Source: Paenibacillus antri (GTDB lineage: Bacteria > Bacillota > Bacilli > Paenibacillales > YIM-B00363). From it: a stretch of 64,000 bases of DNA. This document shows, in pieces, positions 57,057 through 64,000 of the stretch (the stretch's first letter is position 1; each line of letters starts with the position of its first letter). Below the pieces are notes generated by a model. It had not been told where the DNA came from. It saw only the letters and a program-made list of their open reading frames with translations, and did no database searches. The stretch is taken from positions 1 through 64,000 of the forward strand of contig NZ_VCIW01000016.1 of NCBI RefSeq assembly GCF_005765165.1. Reading direction: 5' to 3'. Made by a program: the position numbers and the translations under genes.

Positions 57057-58133
57057 GTGAACGAACAGACGTTGTCGTTATTCAGGACTTTAACCGAGAT
57101 GGCGGGGGCGCCCGGCTTCGAGCAGGACGTCCGCCGCTTCCTGCGCGAGCGGCTGACGCCGCTGTCCGAAGAGATCGTGACGGACCGCATCGGCAGCTTG
57201 TTCGGGAAGAAGACGGGACAAGCGGACGGTCCGGTCGTCATGGTCGCCGGCCATATGGACGAAGTCGGCTTCATGGTGACGGGCATTACGGAGAAGGGCA
57301 TGGTGAAGTTCGCGGCGCTCGGCGGCTGGTGGAGTCAGGTGCTGCTCGCTCAGCGCATGCAGATCGCGACGAAGCGCGGTCCGATCGTCGGCGTCGTCGG
57401 CTCGACTCCGCCTCATCTGCTCGACGAGGCGACGCGGAACAAGCCGGTCGATATCGGACATATGTTCCTCGACATCGGCGCGGACGATCGGGCGGACGCG
57501 GAGGCGCTCGGCGTCGTCGTCGGCCAGCCGATCGTGCCGATCTGCCCGTTCACGCCGCTCGCCAATCCGAAGAAAATTATGGCGAAGGCGTGGGACAATC
57601 GGTACGGCGTCGGACTTGCGATCGAGCTGATGGAGGCGCTGCAAGGCGTCTCGCATCCGAACGTCGTGTACTCGGGCGCGACGGTGCAGGAGGAGATGGG
57701 GCTGCGCGGGGCGGAGACGGCGTCCCGCTTGATCGATCCCGACATCGCCTTCGTATTGGACGCCAGCCCGGCGAACGACGCGTCCGGCGACAAGTCCGCG
57801 TTCGGTCAGCTCGGCAAGGGCGCGCTGCTGCGCGTCATGGATCGAACGATGATCACGCACCGGCTCATGGTCGAGTACGTGCGGGATACGGCGGAGACGC
57901 ACAAGATCCCGTATCAATATTTCATCTCGCCCGGCGGCGGGACGGACGCGGGACGCGTGCACTTATCCGGCACAGGCGTACCGACGGCGGTCGTCGGCAT
58001 TCCGGCGCGTTACATTCATACCGCCGCCGCGATCGTCCATGTGGACGATTACGCGGCCGCGAAGGAATTGCTTGCGAAGCTCGTCACGTCGTGCGACCGC
58101 TCCACGGTCGAGACGATCGTGCGTAACGAATAG
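57057..58133 (+). CDS. M42 family aminopeptidase (second copy, YsdC-like)
   Basis: 358 residues. Metal and catalytic residues: [14 protein letters not shown] (~63), [19 protein letters not shown] (~180), [14 protein letters not shown] (~213), DASPAND, and a final His in [13 protein letters not shown] (~322). Closer to the classic YsdC/YtoP/FrvX peptidases than the copy at 49802. GTG start with AAGGAGAG 6 bases upstream. Upstream of purT by 15 bases. Confidence 0.93.
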   Translation: MNEQTLSLFRTLTEMAGAPGFEQDVRRFLRERLTPLSEEIVTDRIGSLFGKKTGQADGPVVMVAGHMDEVGFMVTGITEKGMVKFAALGGWWSQVLLAQRMQIATKRGPIVGVVGSTPPHLLDEATRNKPVDIGHMFLDIGADDRADAEALGVVVGQPIVPICPFTPLANPKKIMAKAWDNRYGVGLAIELMEALQGVSHPNVVYSGATVQEEMGLRGAETASRLIDPDIAFVLDASPANDASGDKSAFGQLGKGALLRVMDRTMITHRLMVEYVRDTAETHKIPYQYFISPGGGTDAGRVHLSGTGVPTAVVGIPARYIHTAAAIVHVDDYAAAKELLAKLVTSCDRSTVETIVRNE

Positions 58134-58148
58134 GGGGAACGGAGTCGG

Positions 58149-59354
58149 ATGGAACAAGAGATGGAGAAGCCGAGATACAAGCCGTACGGCTCGCCGCTGT
58201 CGAGCGGCGCGCGCAAGATGATGCTGCTCGGGTCCGGCGAGCTCGGCAAAGAGGTCGCGATCGAGGCGCAGCGTCTCGGCGTCGAGACGATCGCGGTCGA
58301 TCGGTACGAGGGGGCGCCGGCGTTCGCGGTGGCGCACCGCTCGTACGTCGTTAACATGCTGGACGGCGCGGCGCTTCGGGAGGTAATCGAACGGGAGAAG
58401 CCGGACCTGATCGTGCCGGAGATCGAAGCGATCGCCACGCCGACGCTCGTCGAGCTCGAGCGAGAAGGCTACGTCGTCGTGCCGACGGCGAACGCCGCCC
58501 GCTTGACCATGGACCGCGAGGGCATTCGCCGGTTGGCCGCGGAGACGCTCGGCTTGCCGACGGCGAAATACGCGTTCGCCGATTCGCTGGACGAGCTTCG
58601 CGCCGCAGTGGCGGAGATCGGAACGCCATGCGTCGTTAAGCCGATCATGAGCTCGTCCGGCAAGGGACAGTCCGTCTGCAAGACGCCGGACGACGTCGAC
58701 GCGTGCTGGAACTACGCGATGGAGGGAGGCCGCGCGAAGCGGGCGCGCGTCATCGTGGAGGAGTTCATTCGGTTCGACTCCGAGATTACGATGCTGACCG
58801 TACGCTCGGTGTCGGGCACGACGTTCTGCGCGCCGATCGGGCACGTGCAGAAGGACGGAGACTATATCGAATCGTGGCAGCCGCACGGCATGTCCGAATC
58901 GCAAGTGCTAGAGTCGCAGCGGATCGCGAAGACGGTGACGGACGCCTTGGGCGGCTACGGCTTGTACGGCGTCGAGCTGTTCCTCGCGCCGGACAAGGTG
59001 TACTTCAGCGAGGTGTCGCCGCGGCCGCACGATACGGGGCTCGTCACGCTCGGCACGCAGGACTTGTCCGAATTCGCGCTGCACGTCCGCGCGATTCTGG
59101 GCTTCCCGGTGCCGACGATCCGGCTCCTGACGCCTGGCGCGTCTCGGACGCTGAAGGCGGTCGACGGCCGGACCGACTTCGTCGTCGCCGGCGTCGATCG
59201 CGCTCTCGGGCTGCCGAATACGCAGGTGCGCGTGTTCGGGAAGCCCGAGACGCTGCCCGGACGGCGGATGGCCGTCGCGATCGCGACCGCGGATACGGTC
59301 GAGGACGCTCGCGCCGTCGCGGGCGACGCGGCGGGGCTGCTGCGGATCGAGTGA
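58149..59354 (+). CDS. purT: Formate-dependent GAR transformylase PurT
   Basis: 401 residues, the usual length. ATP-grasp enzyme: [21 protein letters not shown] at the N-terminus, [28 protein letters not shown] (ATP-binding lysines), [23 protein letters not shown] (metal site) and the C-terminal [15 protein letters not shown]. Uses formate and ATP for the third step of purine synthesis, a folate-independent route. Not near other pur genes. GGGGGAACGGAG precedes the ATG. Confidence 0.96.
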   Translation: MEQEMEKPRYKPYGSPLSSGARKMMLLGSGELGKEVAIEAQRLGVETIAVDRYEGAPAFAVAHRSYVVNMLDGAALREVIEREKPDLIVPEIEAIATPTLVELEREGYVVVPTANAARLTMDREGIRRLAAETLGLPTAKYAFADSLDELRAAVAEIGTPCVVKPIMSSSGKGQSVCKTPDDVDACWNYAMEGGRAKRARVIVEEFIRFDSEITMLTVRSVSGTTFCAPIGHVQKDGDYIESWQPHGMSESQVLESQRIAKTVTDALGGYGLYGVELFLAPDKVYFSEVSPRPHDTGLVTLGTQDLSEFALHVRAILGFPVPTIRLLTPGASRTLKAVDGRTDFVVAGVDRALGLPNTQVRVFGKPETLPGRRMAVAIATADTVEDARAVAGDAAGLLRIE

Positions 59355-59381
59355 CAACGAATCGAATCCAATGACTGATAG

Positions 59382-59427
59382 GACCGTCACGACGGAAGCG
59401 AAAGCTGCGTCGAGGCGGTCTTTTTTT
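59382..59427 (+). terminator. Intrinsic terminator after purT
   Basis: GACCGTCACGACG pairs with CGTCGAGGCGGTC (one mismatch), followed by seven T. Confidence 0.82.
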
Positions 59428-59433
59428 GCTTCG

Positions 59434-59556
59434 TTACGGGAGGAGGCGCGATGGTTCAAGAGCTCCTTCTGCCGGATTTCCTTGGCTCCGCCGAATAAGC
59501 TCGAAAACTTCGCCGACGGTCATGCCGAACTTGTCGCCGGTTTCGCCGAATCTCAT
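59434..59556 (-). CDS. Possible small protein (40 residues), minus strand
   Basis: The frame encodes MRFGETGDKFGMTVGEVF, then ELIRRSQGNPAEG and a Leu/Pro tail. The first half uses G/C-ending codons and the peptide looks like a compact helix-forming protein, but no GGAGG-type site precedes the ATG and the region is the purT-rocD gap. It could be a real small gene, a fragment of one, or chance coding. The remaining gap to 59650 holds a TTGACG/TATGAT-like AT-rich patch that may contain the rocD promoter. Confidence 0.3.
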   Translation of the reverse strand: MRFGETGDKFGMTVGEVFELIRRSQGNPAEGALEPSRLLP

Positions 59557-59649
59557 GGGATTGGTTCGCCCGGTATTGACGTATGATAACAGTATATGGC
59601 ATTGCTCGCGACACAGCTTCGGACCAACTGACAGAAGGAGGCGCAGCTC

Positions 59650-60849
59650 TTGAAGGCGTCGCAAACGATCATCGAGACGACCGAGCGGATCGGGGCGCAC
59701 AATTATCACCCGATACCGGTAGTGGTCGAGCGCGCGGAAGGCGTGTGGGTATACGATCCGGAAGGCAACCGGTACATGGATATGCTCAGCGGCTACTCCG
59801 CGCTCAATCAAGGACATCGTCACCCGAAAATCATTCAAGCGTTGAAGGACCAGGCCGACAAGGTGACGCTCACGTCGCGCGCGTTTTATAACGAACCGAT
59901 GGCCCGGTTTTACGAGCGGCTGTCGGCGTTCACCGGCAAGTCGACGATCCTGCCGATGAATACCGGTGCGGAAGCGGTGGAGACCGCGCTGAAGGCGGCG
60001 CGGCGATGGGCGTACGACGTGAAGAAGGTGCCGGACGACCAAGCCGAAATCATCGTCGCGAGCGGCAACTTCCACGGGCGGACGATCACCGTGACGTCGT
60101 TCTCCTCCGACCCGGCGTACCGCCGCGGCTTCGGCCCGTTCACGCCGGGCTTCCGCATTGTCCCCTACGGCGATCTCGAGGCGCTGCGAAGCGCCGTGAC
60201 GGCGAACACGGCCGCGTTCCTCGTCGAGCCGATTCAAGGCGAAGCGGGCATCGTCATCCCGCCGGAGGGCTATCTTCGCGACGCCGCGAGCCTCTGCAAA
60301 GCGCAGAACGTCCTGCTGCTCGCGGACGAAATTCAAACCGGCTTCGGCCGTACCGGCCGCAAATTCGCATGCGATTGGGAAGGCGTGACGCCGGACATGT
60401 ACATCATGGGCAAGGCGCTCGGCGCGGGCGTCCTGCCCGTGTCGGCGGTCGCGGCCGACGCCGGCGTTCTCGGCGTCTTCGACCCGGGCTCGCACGGCTC
60501 TACGTTCGGCGGTAATCCGCTCGCCTGCGCGGTCGCCGTCGCGGCGCTCGACGTCATCGAGGAGGAGCGTCTCGTCGAGAGGTCCGCGACGCTGGGCGAC
60601 AATTTCCTGAAGCGGCTTCGCACGTTGAAGCATCCCGACATCCGCGAGGCGCGAGGCCGGGGCCTCCTTATCGCGCTCGAGATGAAGTCGCAGGCAAGAC
60701 CGTATTGCGAGGCGCTCAAGGAGCTTGGCTTGCTGTGCAAGGAGACGCACGAGAACGTCATCCGCTTCGCGCCTCCGCTCACCGCGACGCCCGAAGAGCT
60801 GGACTGGGCGTTCGAACGGATCGAGCAAGCGTTGTCCGCAACGTCCTAA
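59650..60849 (+). CDS. rocD: Ornithine aminotransferase
   Basis: 399 residues, class III PLP aminotransferase. Family motifs: [52 protein letters not shown] and the PLP lysine in MGKALGAG (~257), then [11 protein letters not shown]. Converts ornithine to glutamate-5-semialdehyde. TTG start with AGAAGGAGGCG upstream. First gene of the arginine/proline degradation operon. Confidence 0.95.
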   Translation: MKASQTIIETTERIGAHNYHPIPVVVERAEGVWVYDPEGNRYMDMLSGYSALNQGHRHPKIIQALKDQADKVTLTSRAFYNEPMARFYERLSAFTGKSTILPMNTGAEAVETALKAARRWAYDVKKVPDDQAEIIVASGNFHGRTITVTSFSSDPAYRRGFGPFTPGFRIVPYGDLEALRSAVTANTAAFLVEPIQGEAGIVIPPEGYLRDAASLCKAQNVLLLADEIQTGFGRTGRKFACDWEGVTPDMYIMGKALGAGVLPVSAVAADAGVLGVFDPGSHGSTFGGNPLACAVAVAALDVIEEERLVERSATLGDNFLKRLRTLKHPDIREARGRGLLIALEMKSQARPYCEALKELGLLCKETHENVIRFAPPLTATPEELDWAFERIEQALSATS

Positions 60850-60871
60850 ACCAAGAGAGGAGAGAATCGTC

Positions 60872-62431
60872 ATGACTATGATTCCATACACGCCGGAGCC
60901 GTTCACGGATTTCTCGAACCCGAAGGAAGCGCAGGGCTTCGAAGAGGCGCTCGCGAAGGTGCGAAGCGAGCTAGGTCTCCAGGTGCCGCTCGTCATCGGC
61001 GGACAGCGCATCGCCACGGAGCAGACGAGCGCGTCGATCAATCCGTCCCGTTACGGCGAAACGGTCGGCGTCGTCGCGAAGGCGGACCGGACGCACGCGG
61101 AACAGGCGATCCAAGCCGCGCACTACGCGTACAAGGTCTGGTCTCGGGTATCGCCGGAGGCGCGCGCGACGGTCCTGTTCAAGACGGCGGCCATTCTGCG
61201 GCGGCGCAAGCATGAATTCAGCGCTTGGCTCACCGTCGAGGCCGGCAAGGTGCGAGCCGAGGCGGACGCGGATACGGCGGAAGCGATCGACTTTATGGAA
61301 TATTACGGACGGCAGATGATCGCGCTCGCGAAGAAGTCCGACGACTTGCTCGTGCCGATGCCGGGCGAGCATAACCGCCTCGAATACATCCCGCTCGGCG
61401 TCGGCATCGTCATCCCGCCGTGGAACTTCCCGCTTGCGATCATGGTCGGCATGACCGTCGCGTCGATCGTCGCCGGCAATACCGTCGTCTTGAAGCCGGC
61501 GAGCACGACGCCGGTCATCGCGTACAAGTTTTACGAGATGCTGGAGGATGCGGGACTGCCGCCGGGCGTCATCAACTTCGTGCCGGGCAGCGGCGCGGAA
61601 ATCGGCGATTTTCTCGTAACGCATAAGCTGACGCGGTTCATTGCGTTCACCGGCTCGAGAGACGTGGGTCTCCGAATCCACGAGCTGTCCGCGAAGCAAA
61701 GCGAAGGCCAGATTTGGCTGAAGCGGTATATCGGCGAGATGGGCGGCAAGGATTCGATCGTCGTCGACCGCGATGCGGATCTCGAGGCGGCCGCGCAGGC
61801 GATCGTCGCTTCGGCGTTCGGCTTCTCGGGGCAGAAGTGCTCCGCGTGCTCCCGCGCGATCGTGCATCAAGACGTCTACGACGAAGTGCTCCGACGAACC
61901 GTCGAACTGACGCGTCCGCTGAAGGTCGGCGACGCCGCCGACCACGGGAACTACACGGGACCGGTCGTCGACCGATCGGCGTACGAGAAAATTCTGGAAT
62001 ACGTCGAAATCGGAAAAGGGGAAGGCCGTCTCCTGACCGGCGGCGGAACGCCCGAAGCGGATCGCGGCTACTTCATCGAGCCGACGATCTTCGCCGACGT
62101 CGAGCCGAACGCGCGGCTGATGCAGGAAGAAATTTTCGGCCCCGTGCTTGCGTTCTCGAAGGCGACCGACTTCGATCATGCGCTCGAAATCGCGAACAAT
62201 ACGGAATACGGGCTGACCGGCTCCGTGTTCACTCGGAATCGCGCGCACATCGAACGGGCGCGGCAGGAGTTCCACGTCGGAAATTTATATTTCAATCGTA
62301 AATGTACGGGCGCCATCGTCGGCGTACATCCGTTCGGCGGCTTTAACCTGTCGGGCACCGACTCGAAGGCGGGAGGACCGGACTACTTGCTGCAATTCGC
62401 GCAGCTGAAGCTCAGCTCGGAGAGACTGTAA
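60872..62431 (+). CDS. rocA: 1-pyrroline-5-carboxylate dehydrogenase
   Basis: 519 residues, matching RocA/PutC-type aldehyde dehydrogenases. N-terminal [17 protein letters not shown] site [10 protein letters not shown] and [11 protein letters not shown]; catalytic Glu in IGEMGGKD (~293) and catalytic Cys in [12 protein letters not shown] (~321). Oxidises glutamate semialdehyde to glutamate, the step after RocD and proline dehydrogenase. ATG 60872 with GAGAGGAGAG upstream, 22 bases after rocD. Confidence 0.96.
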   Translation: MTMIPYTPEPFTDFSNPKEAQGFEEALAKVRSELGLQVPLVIGGQRIATEQTSASINPSRYGETVGVVAKADRTHAEQAIQAAHYAYKVWSRVSPEARATVLFKTAAILRRRKHEFSAWLTVEAGKVRAEADADTAEAIDFMEYYGRQMIALAKKSDDLLVPMPGEHNRLEYIPLGVGIVIPPWNFPLAIMVGMTVASIVAGNTVVLKPASTTPVIAYKFYEMLEDAGLPPGVINFVPGSGAEIGDFLVTHKLTRFIAFTGSRDVGLRIHELSAKQSEGQIWLKRYIGEMGGKDSIVVDRDADLEAAAQAIVASAFGFSGQKCSACSRAIVHQDVYDEVLRRTVELTRPLKVGDAADHGNYTGPVVDRSAYEKILEYVEIGKGEGRLLTGGGTPEADRGYFIEPTIFADVEPNARLMQEEIFGPVLAFSKATDFDHALEIANNTEYGLTGSVFTRNRAHIERARQEFHVGNLYFNRKCTGAIVGVHPFGGFNLSGTDSKAGGPDYLLQFAQLKLSSERL

Positions 62432-62450
62432 CGAAAGCGGGGAGAGGCGG

Positions 62451-63380
62451 ATGTCGTGGGATTCGTTCATGCGCGGCGCGGTACTCACGGTGGCGGGGAA
62501 CGCGGGGATTCGGACGTTCTTCCAGAAGTACGGCATGCGGCTCGGGGTCGCCCGGTTCGTCGCGGCGGAGCAGCTGGAGGAGACGCTGGAGGCGGTGGAG
62601 CGACTCAATAAGCAAGGGCTCTTGGTCACGCTCGATTACTTGGGCGAGAGCGTAAGCGAGCAAGCGCTGGCGGAGGAGGCGGCCGAGCAAACCGTCCGCG
62701 TCCTGCGAGCGATCTACGAACGGAAGCTGAACTCGAACGTGTCGGTGAAGCTGACCCAGCTCGGATTGCAGATCGATCCGGCGCTGTGCGAGACGCTGAT
62801 GACGCGCATCTTGAACGAAGCCGAACGAACGAGAAATTTCGTGCGCATCGACATGGAGGACTCGCCCGTCACGCAGGTCACGATCGACTTGTTCCGCAAG
62901 CTCCTCTCGCGGTACGGCCGGAAACGGGTCGGACTCGTGCTGCAGGCATACTTGTACCGAACGGAGGAGGACCGTCGCCGGCTCGGCGCGCTCGGGGCGA
63001 ACCTGCGCATCGTGAAAGGGGCGTATAAGGAGCCTAAGGAAATCGCCTATCCGGAAAAGAAAGACGTCGACGAAAACTACGTTCGCCTCGTGGAAGCGCA
63101 TATGAGTCAAGGCTGCTATACGGCCGTAGCCACGCACGACGAGCGGATCATCGAGAAGACGATCCGTTTCGTCCAAGAACGAGGCATCGATCGGGAGCGA
63201 TTCGAGTTCCAAATGCTGTACGGCATCTCGACGTCCTTGCAGCTTAGGTTGGCGCAGGAAGGGTACCGGGTTCGCGTGTACACCCCGTTCGGGGAGGCGT
63301 GGTATCCGTACTTTACGCGCCGCATCGCGGAGCGTCCCGCGAATTTATGGTTCGTAATGAAAGGGATGTTCCGCTCGTGA
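62451..63380 (+). CDS. Proline dehydrogenase
   Basis: 309 residues, the short monofunctional bacterial form (PutB/FadM type). FAD-dependent beta/alpha barrel with VTLDYLGESVSE (~60), VSVKLTQLGLQID (~93), RIDMEDSPVT (~135), RIVKGAYKEPKEIAYP (~185) and FQMLYGIS (~250). Oxidises proline to pyrroline-5-carboxylate for RocA. ATG with GGGGAGAGGCGG upstream, 19 bases after rocA. Confidence 0.94.
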   Translation: MSWDSFMRGAVLTVAGNAGIRTFFQKYGMRLGVARFVAAEQLEETLEAVERLNKQGLLVTLDYLGESVSEQALAEEAAEQTVRVLRAIYERKLNSNVSVKLTQLGLQIDPALCETLMTRILNEAERTRNFVRIDMEDSPVTQVTIDLFRKLLSRYGRKRVGLVLQAYLYRTEEDRRRLGALGANLRIVKGAYKEPKEIAYPEKKDVDENYVRLVEAHMSQGCYTAVATHDERIIEKTIRFVQERGIDRERFEFQMLYGISTSLQLRLAQEGYRVRVYTPFGEAWYPYFTRRIAERPANLWFVMKGMFRS

Positions 63381-63406
63381 ACGGAATCGGAAGGAGGAAA
63401 GCTTGG

Positions 63407-64000
63407 TGGCGAAAACGAAAGACATCTCCTTGATCGGCGTCCCGATCGATCTGGGCGCGGATCGCCGCGGCGTCGATATGGGCCCGAGCGCGCTGCGGGT
63501 CGCGGCCATCGAATCGCGCCTCGCGTCGCTCGGCTATACCGTGCACGACGAAGGCGATTTGGTCGTTCGGAGGCCGAGCGGGTACGGCGCGTTCGGTCCG
63601 AAGCTGAAGTTTCTGGAGGAAATCGGCGCCGTCTGCGACGAGCTGCATCGGAACGTCTCGTCCGCGATGGAGCGCGGGCGGTTCCCGCTCGTGCTTGGAG
63701 GCGACCATAGTCTCGCTTTCGGATCGATTTCGGGGGTGCTGCAGCATAAGCGGAGCGTCGGCGTCATTTGGTTCGACGCGCATGCCGACTTGAATACCGA
63801 CGAGACGTCGCCGTCCGGCAACATTCACGGCATGTCGCTCGCGCTGGCGCTCGGCATCGGGCATCCGAAGCTGACGGCGATCGGAGGCGTCGACAAGAAG
63901 ATCGACCCGTCGAAGGTCGTGATCGTCGGCGCGCGGTCCATCGACCCGGGCGAGAGGAAGCTCATTAGGGAGCTGGGGATCAAGGTGTTCTCGATGCACG
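63407..64000 (+). CDS. rocF: Arginase (3' end outside the window)
   Basis: 198 residues visible of ~300. Arginase/ureohydrolase with N-terminal LIGVPIDLGADRRGVDMGPSA, manganese ligands in VLGGDHSLAFG (His ~101) and WFDAHADLNT (Asp-His-Asp ~125), and NIHGMSLALALG. GTG 63407 (or TTG 63404) follows GGAAGGAGGAA. Splits arginine to ornithine and urea, feeding RocD upstream. The gene runs off the window edge. Confidence 0.93.

Noticed and set aside
59371-59586. Plus-strand frame of ~71 codons after purT
   Set aside because: It starts inside the purT terminator and runs through it; no ribosome site and no protein-like pattern.
1-64000. CRISPR arrays, prophage genes, toxin-antitoxin pairs, intact insertion sequences
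   Set aside because: No regularly spaced repeats, integrase, phage structural genes or paired short toxin/antitoxin genes were recognised.

Overview
The window reads as the chromosome of a GC-rich, spore-forming Firmicute of the Paenibacillaceae (Paenibacillus/Cohnella-like). The pointers are Bacillus-type gene order (hflX-ynbB-glnR-glnA; lexA divergent from a yneA-like gene followed by a DUF896 gene; mrfA-mrfB; kapB), strong GGAGG ribosome binding sites, frequent TTG/GTG starts, a Bacillus-type LexA box and strong G/C third-position bias. Almost all genes lie on the + strand, downstream of an rRNA operon. Genus placement is inference.

Layout. 1-321: 3' end of 23S rRNA, tRNA-Gly and a terminator, with no 5S gene between. 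385-6416: an oxidoreductase, then a tight cluster of OmpR-type regulator, Hpt-receiver protein, membrane-anchored HEAT protein and family 2 glycosyltransferase ending in a broken small membrane ORF, then an HD hydrolase. 6504-11034: hflX, ynbB, glnR and glnA with a GlnR operator. 11173-14757: LexA and its SOS-controlled YneA-like target behind four LexA boxes, plus small genes, a HAD hydrolase and an Hsp20-like protein. 14773-19927: mtnD, metH, rnz. 19950-22927: YbjQ-family protein, a prepilin peptidase, a membrane-fused molybdopterin oxidoreductase and a small unknown gene. 23101-28517: DNA repair block mrfA-mrfB-fpg-nfo. 28598-30505: lone ABC ATPase and RlmM-like methyltransferase.

31016-42191 is a complete Tad/Flp-type pilus or secretion operon. 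It is framed by a Ser/Thr kinase fused to a degenerate ParA-like domain (first gene) and an FHA-domain membrane protein (last gene). Between them are TadZ, TadA/CpaF, TadB, TadC, a Flp1-type pilin, three pseudopilin-like proteins (one with an unexpected C-terminal module) and a prepilin peptidase. A sigma-A promoter sits directly in front of a strong terminator hairpin at the operon entrance, which suggests control by read-through.

42192-42850 is a gene-poor gap holding a terminator and a probable transposase remnant. 42851-49779 holds a SNF2 helicase, a SWIM zinc-finger protein, a large unknown protein and an Hsp70-like ATPase. 49802-59427 is mostly housekeeping: two M42 peptidases, thioredoxin-like protein, DegV, KapB, M20 amidohydrolase, PrsA-like foldase, GH1 beta-glucosidase and PurT. 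59650 to the end is an arginine/proline catabolic operon (rocD, rocA, proline dehydrogenase, and arginase cut by the window edge).

The best candidates for under-described systems are the kinase/FHA-framed Tad locus, the SNF2-SWIM-unknown-Hsp70 cluster, and the Hpt/HEAT/glycosyltransferase cluster. No CRISPR array, prophage or intact insertion sequence was seen.
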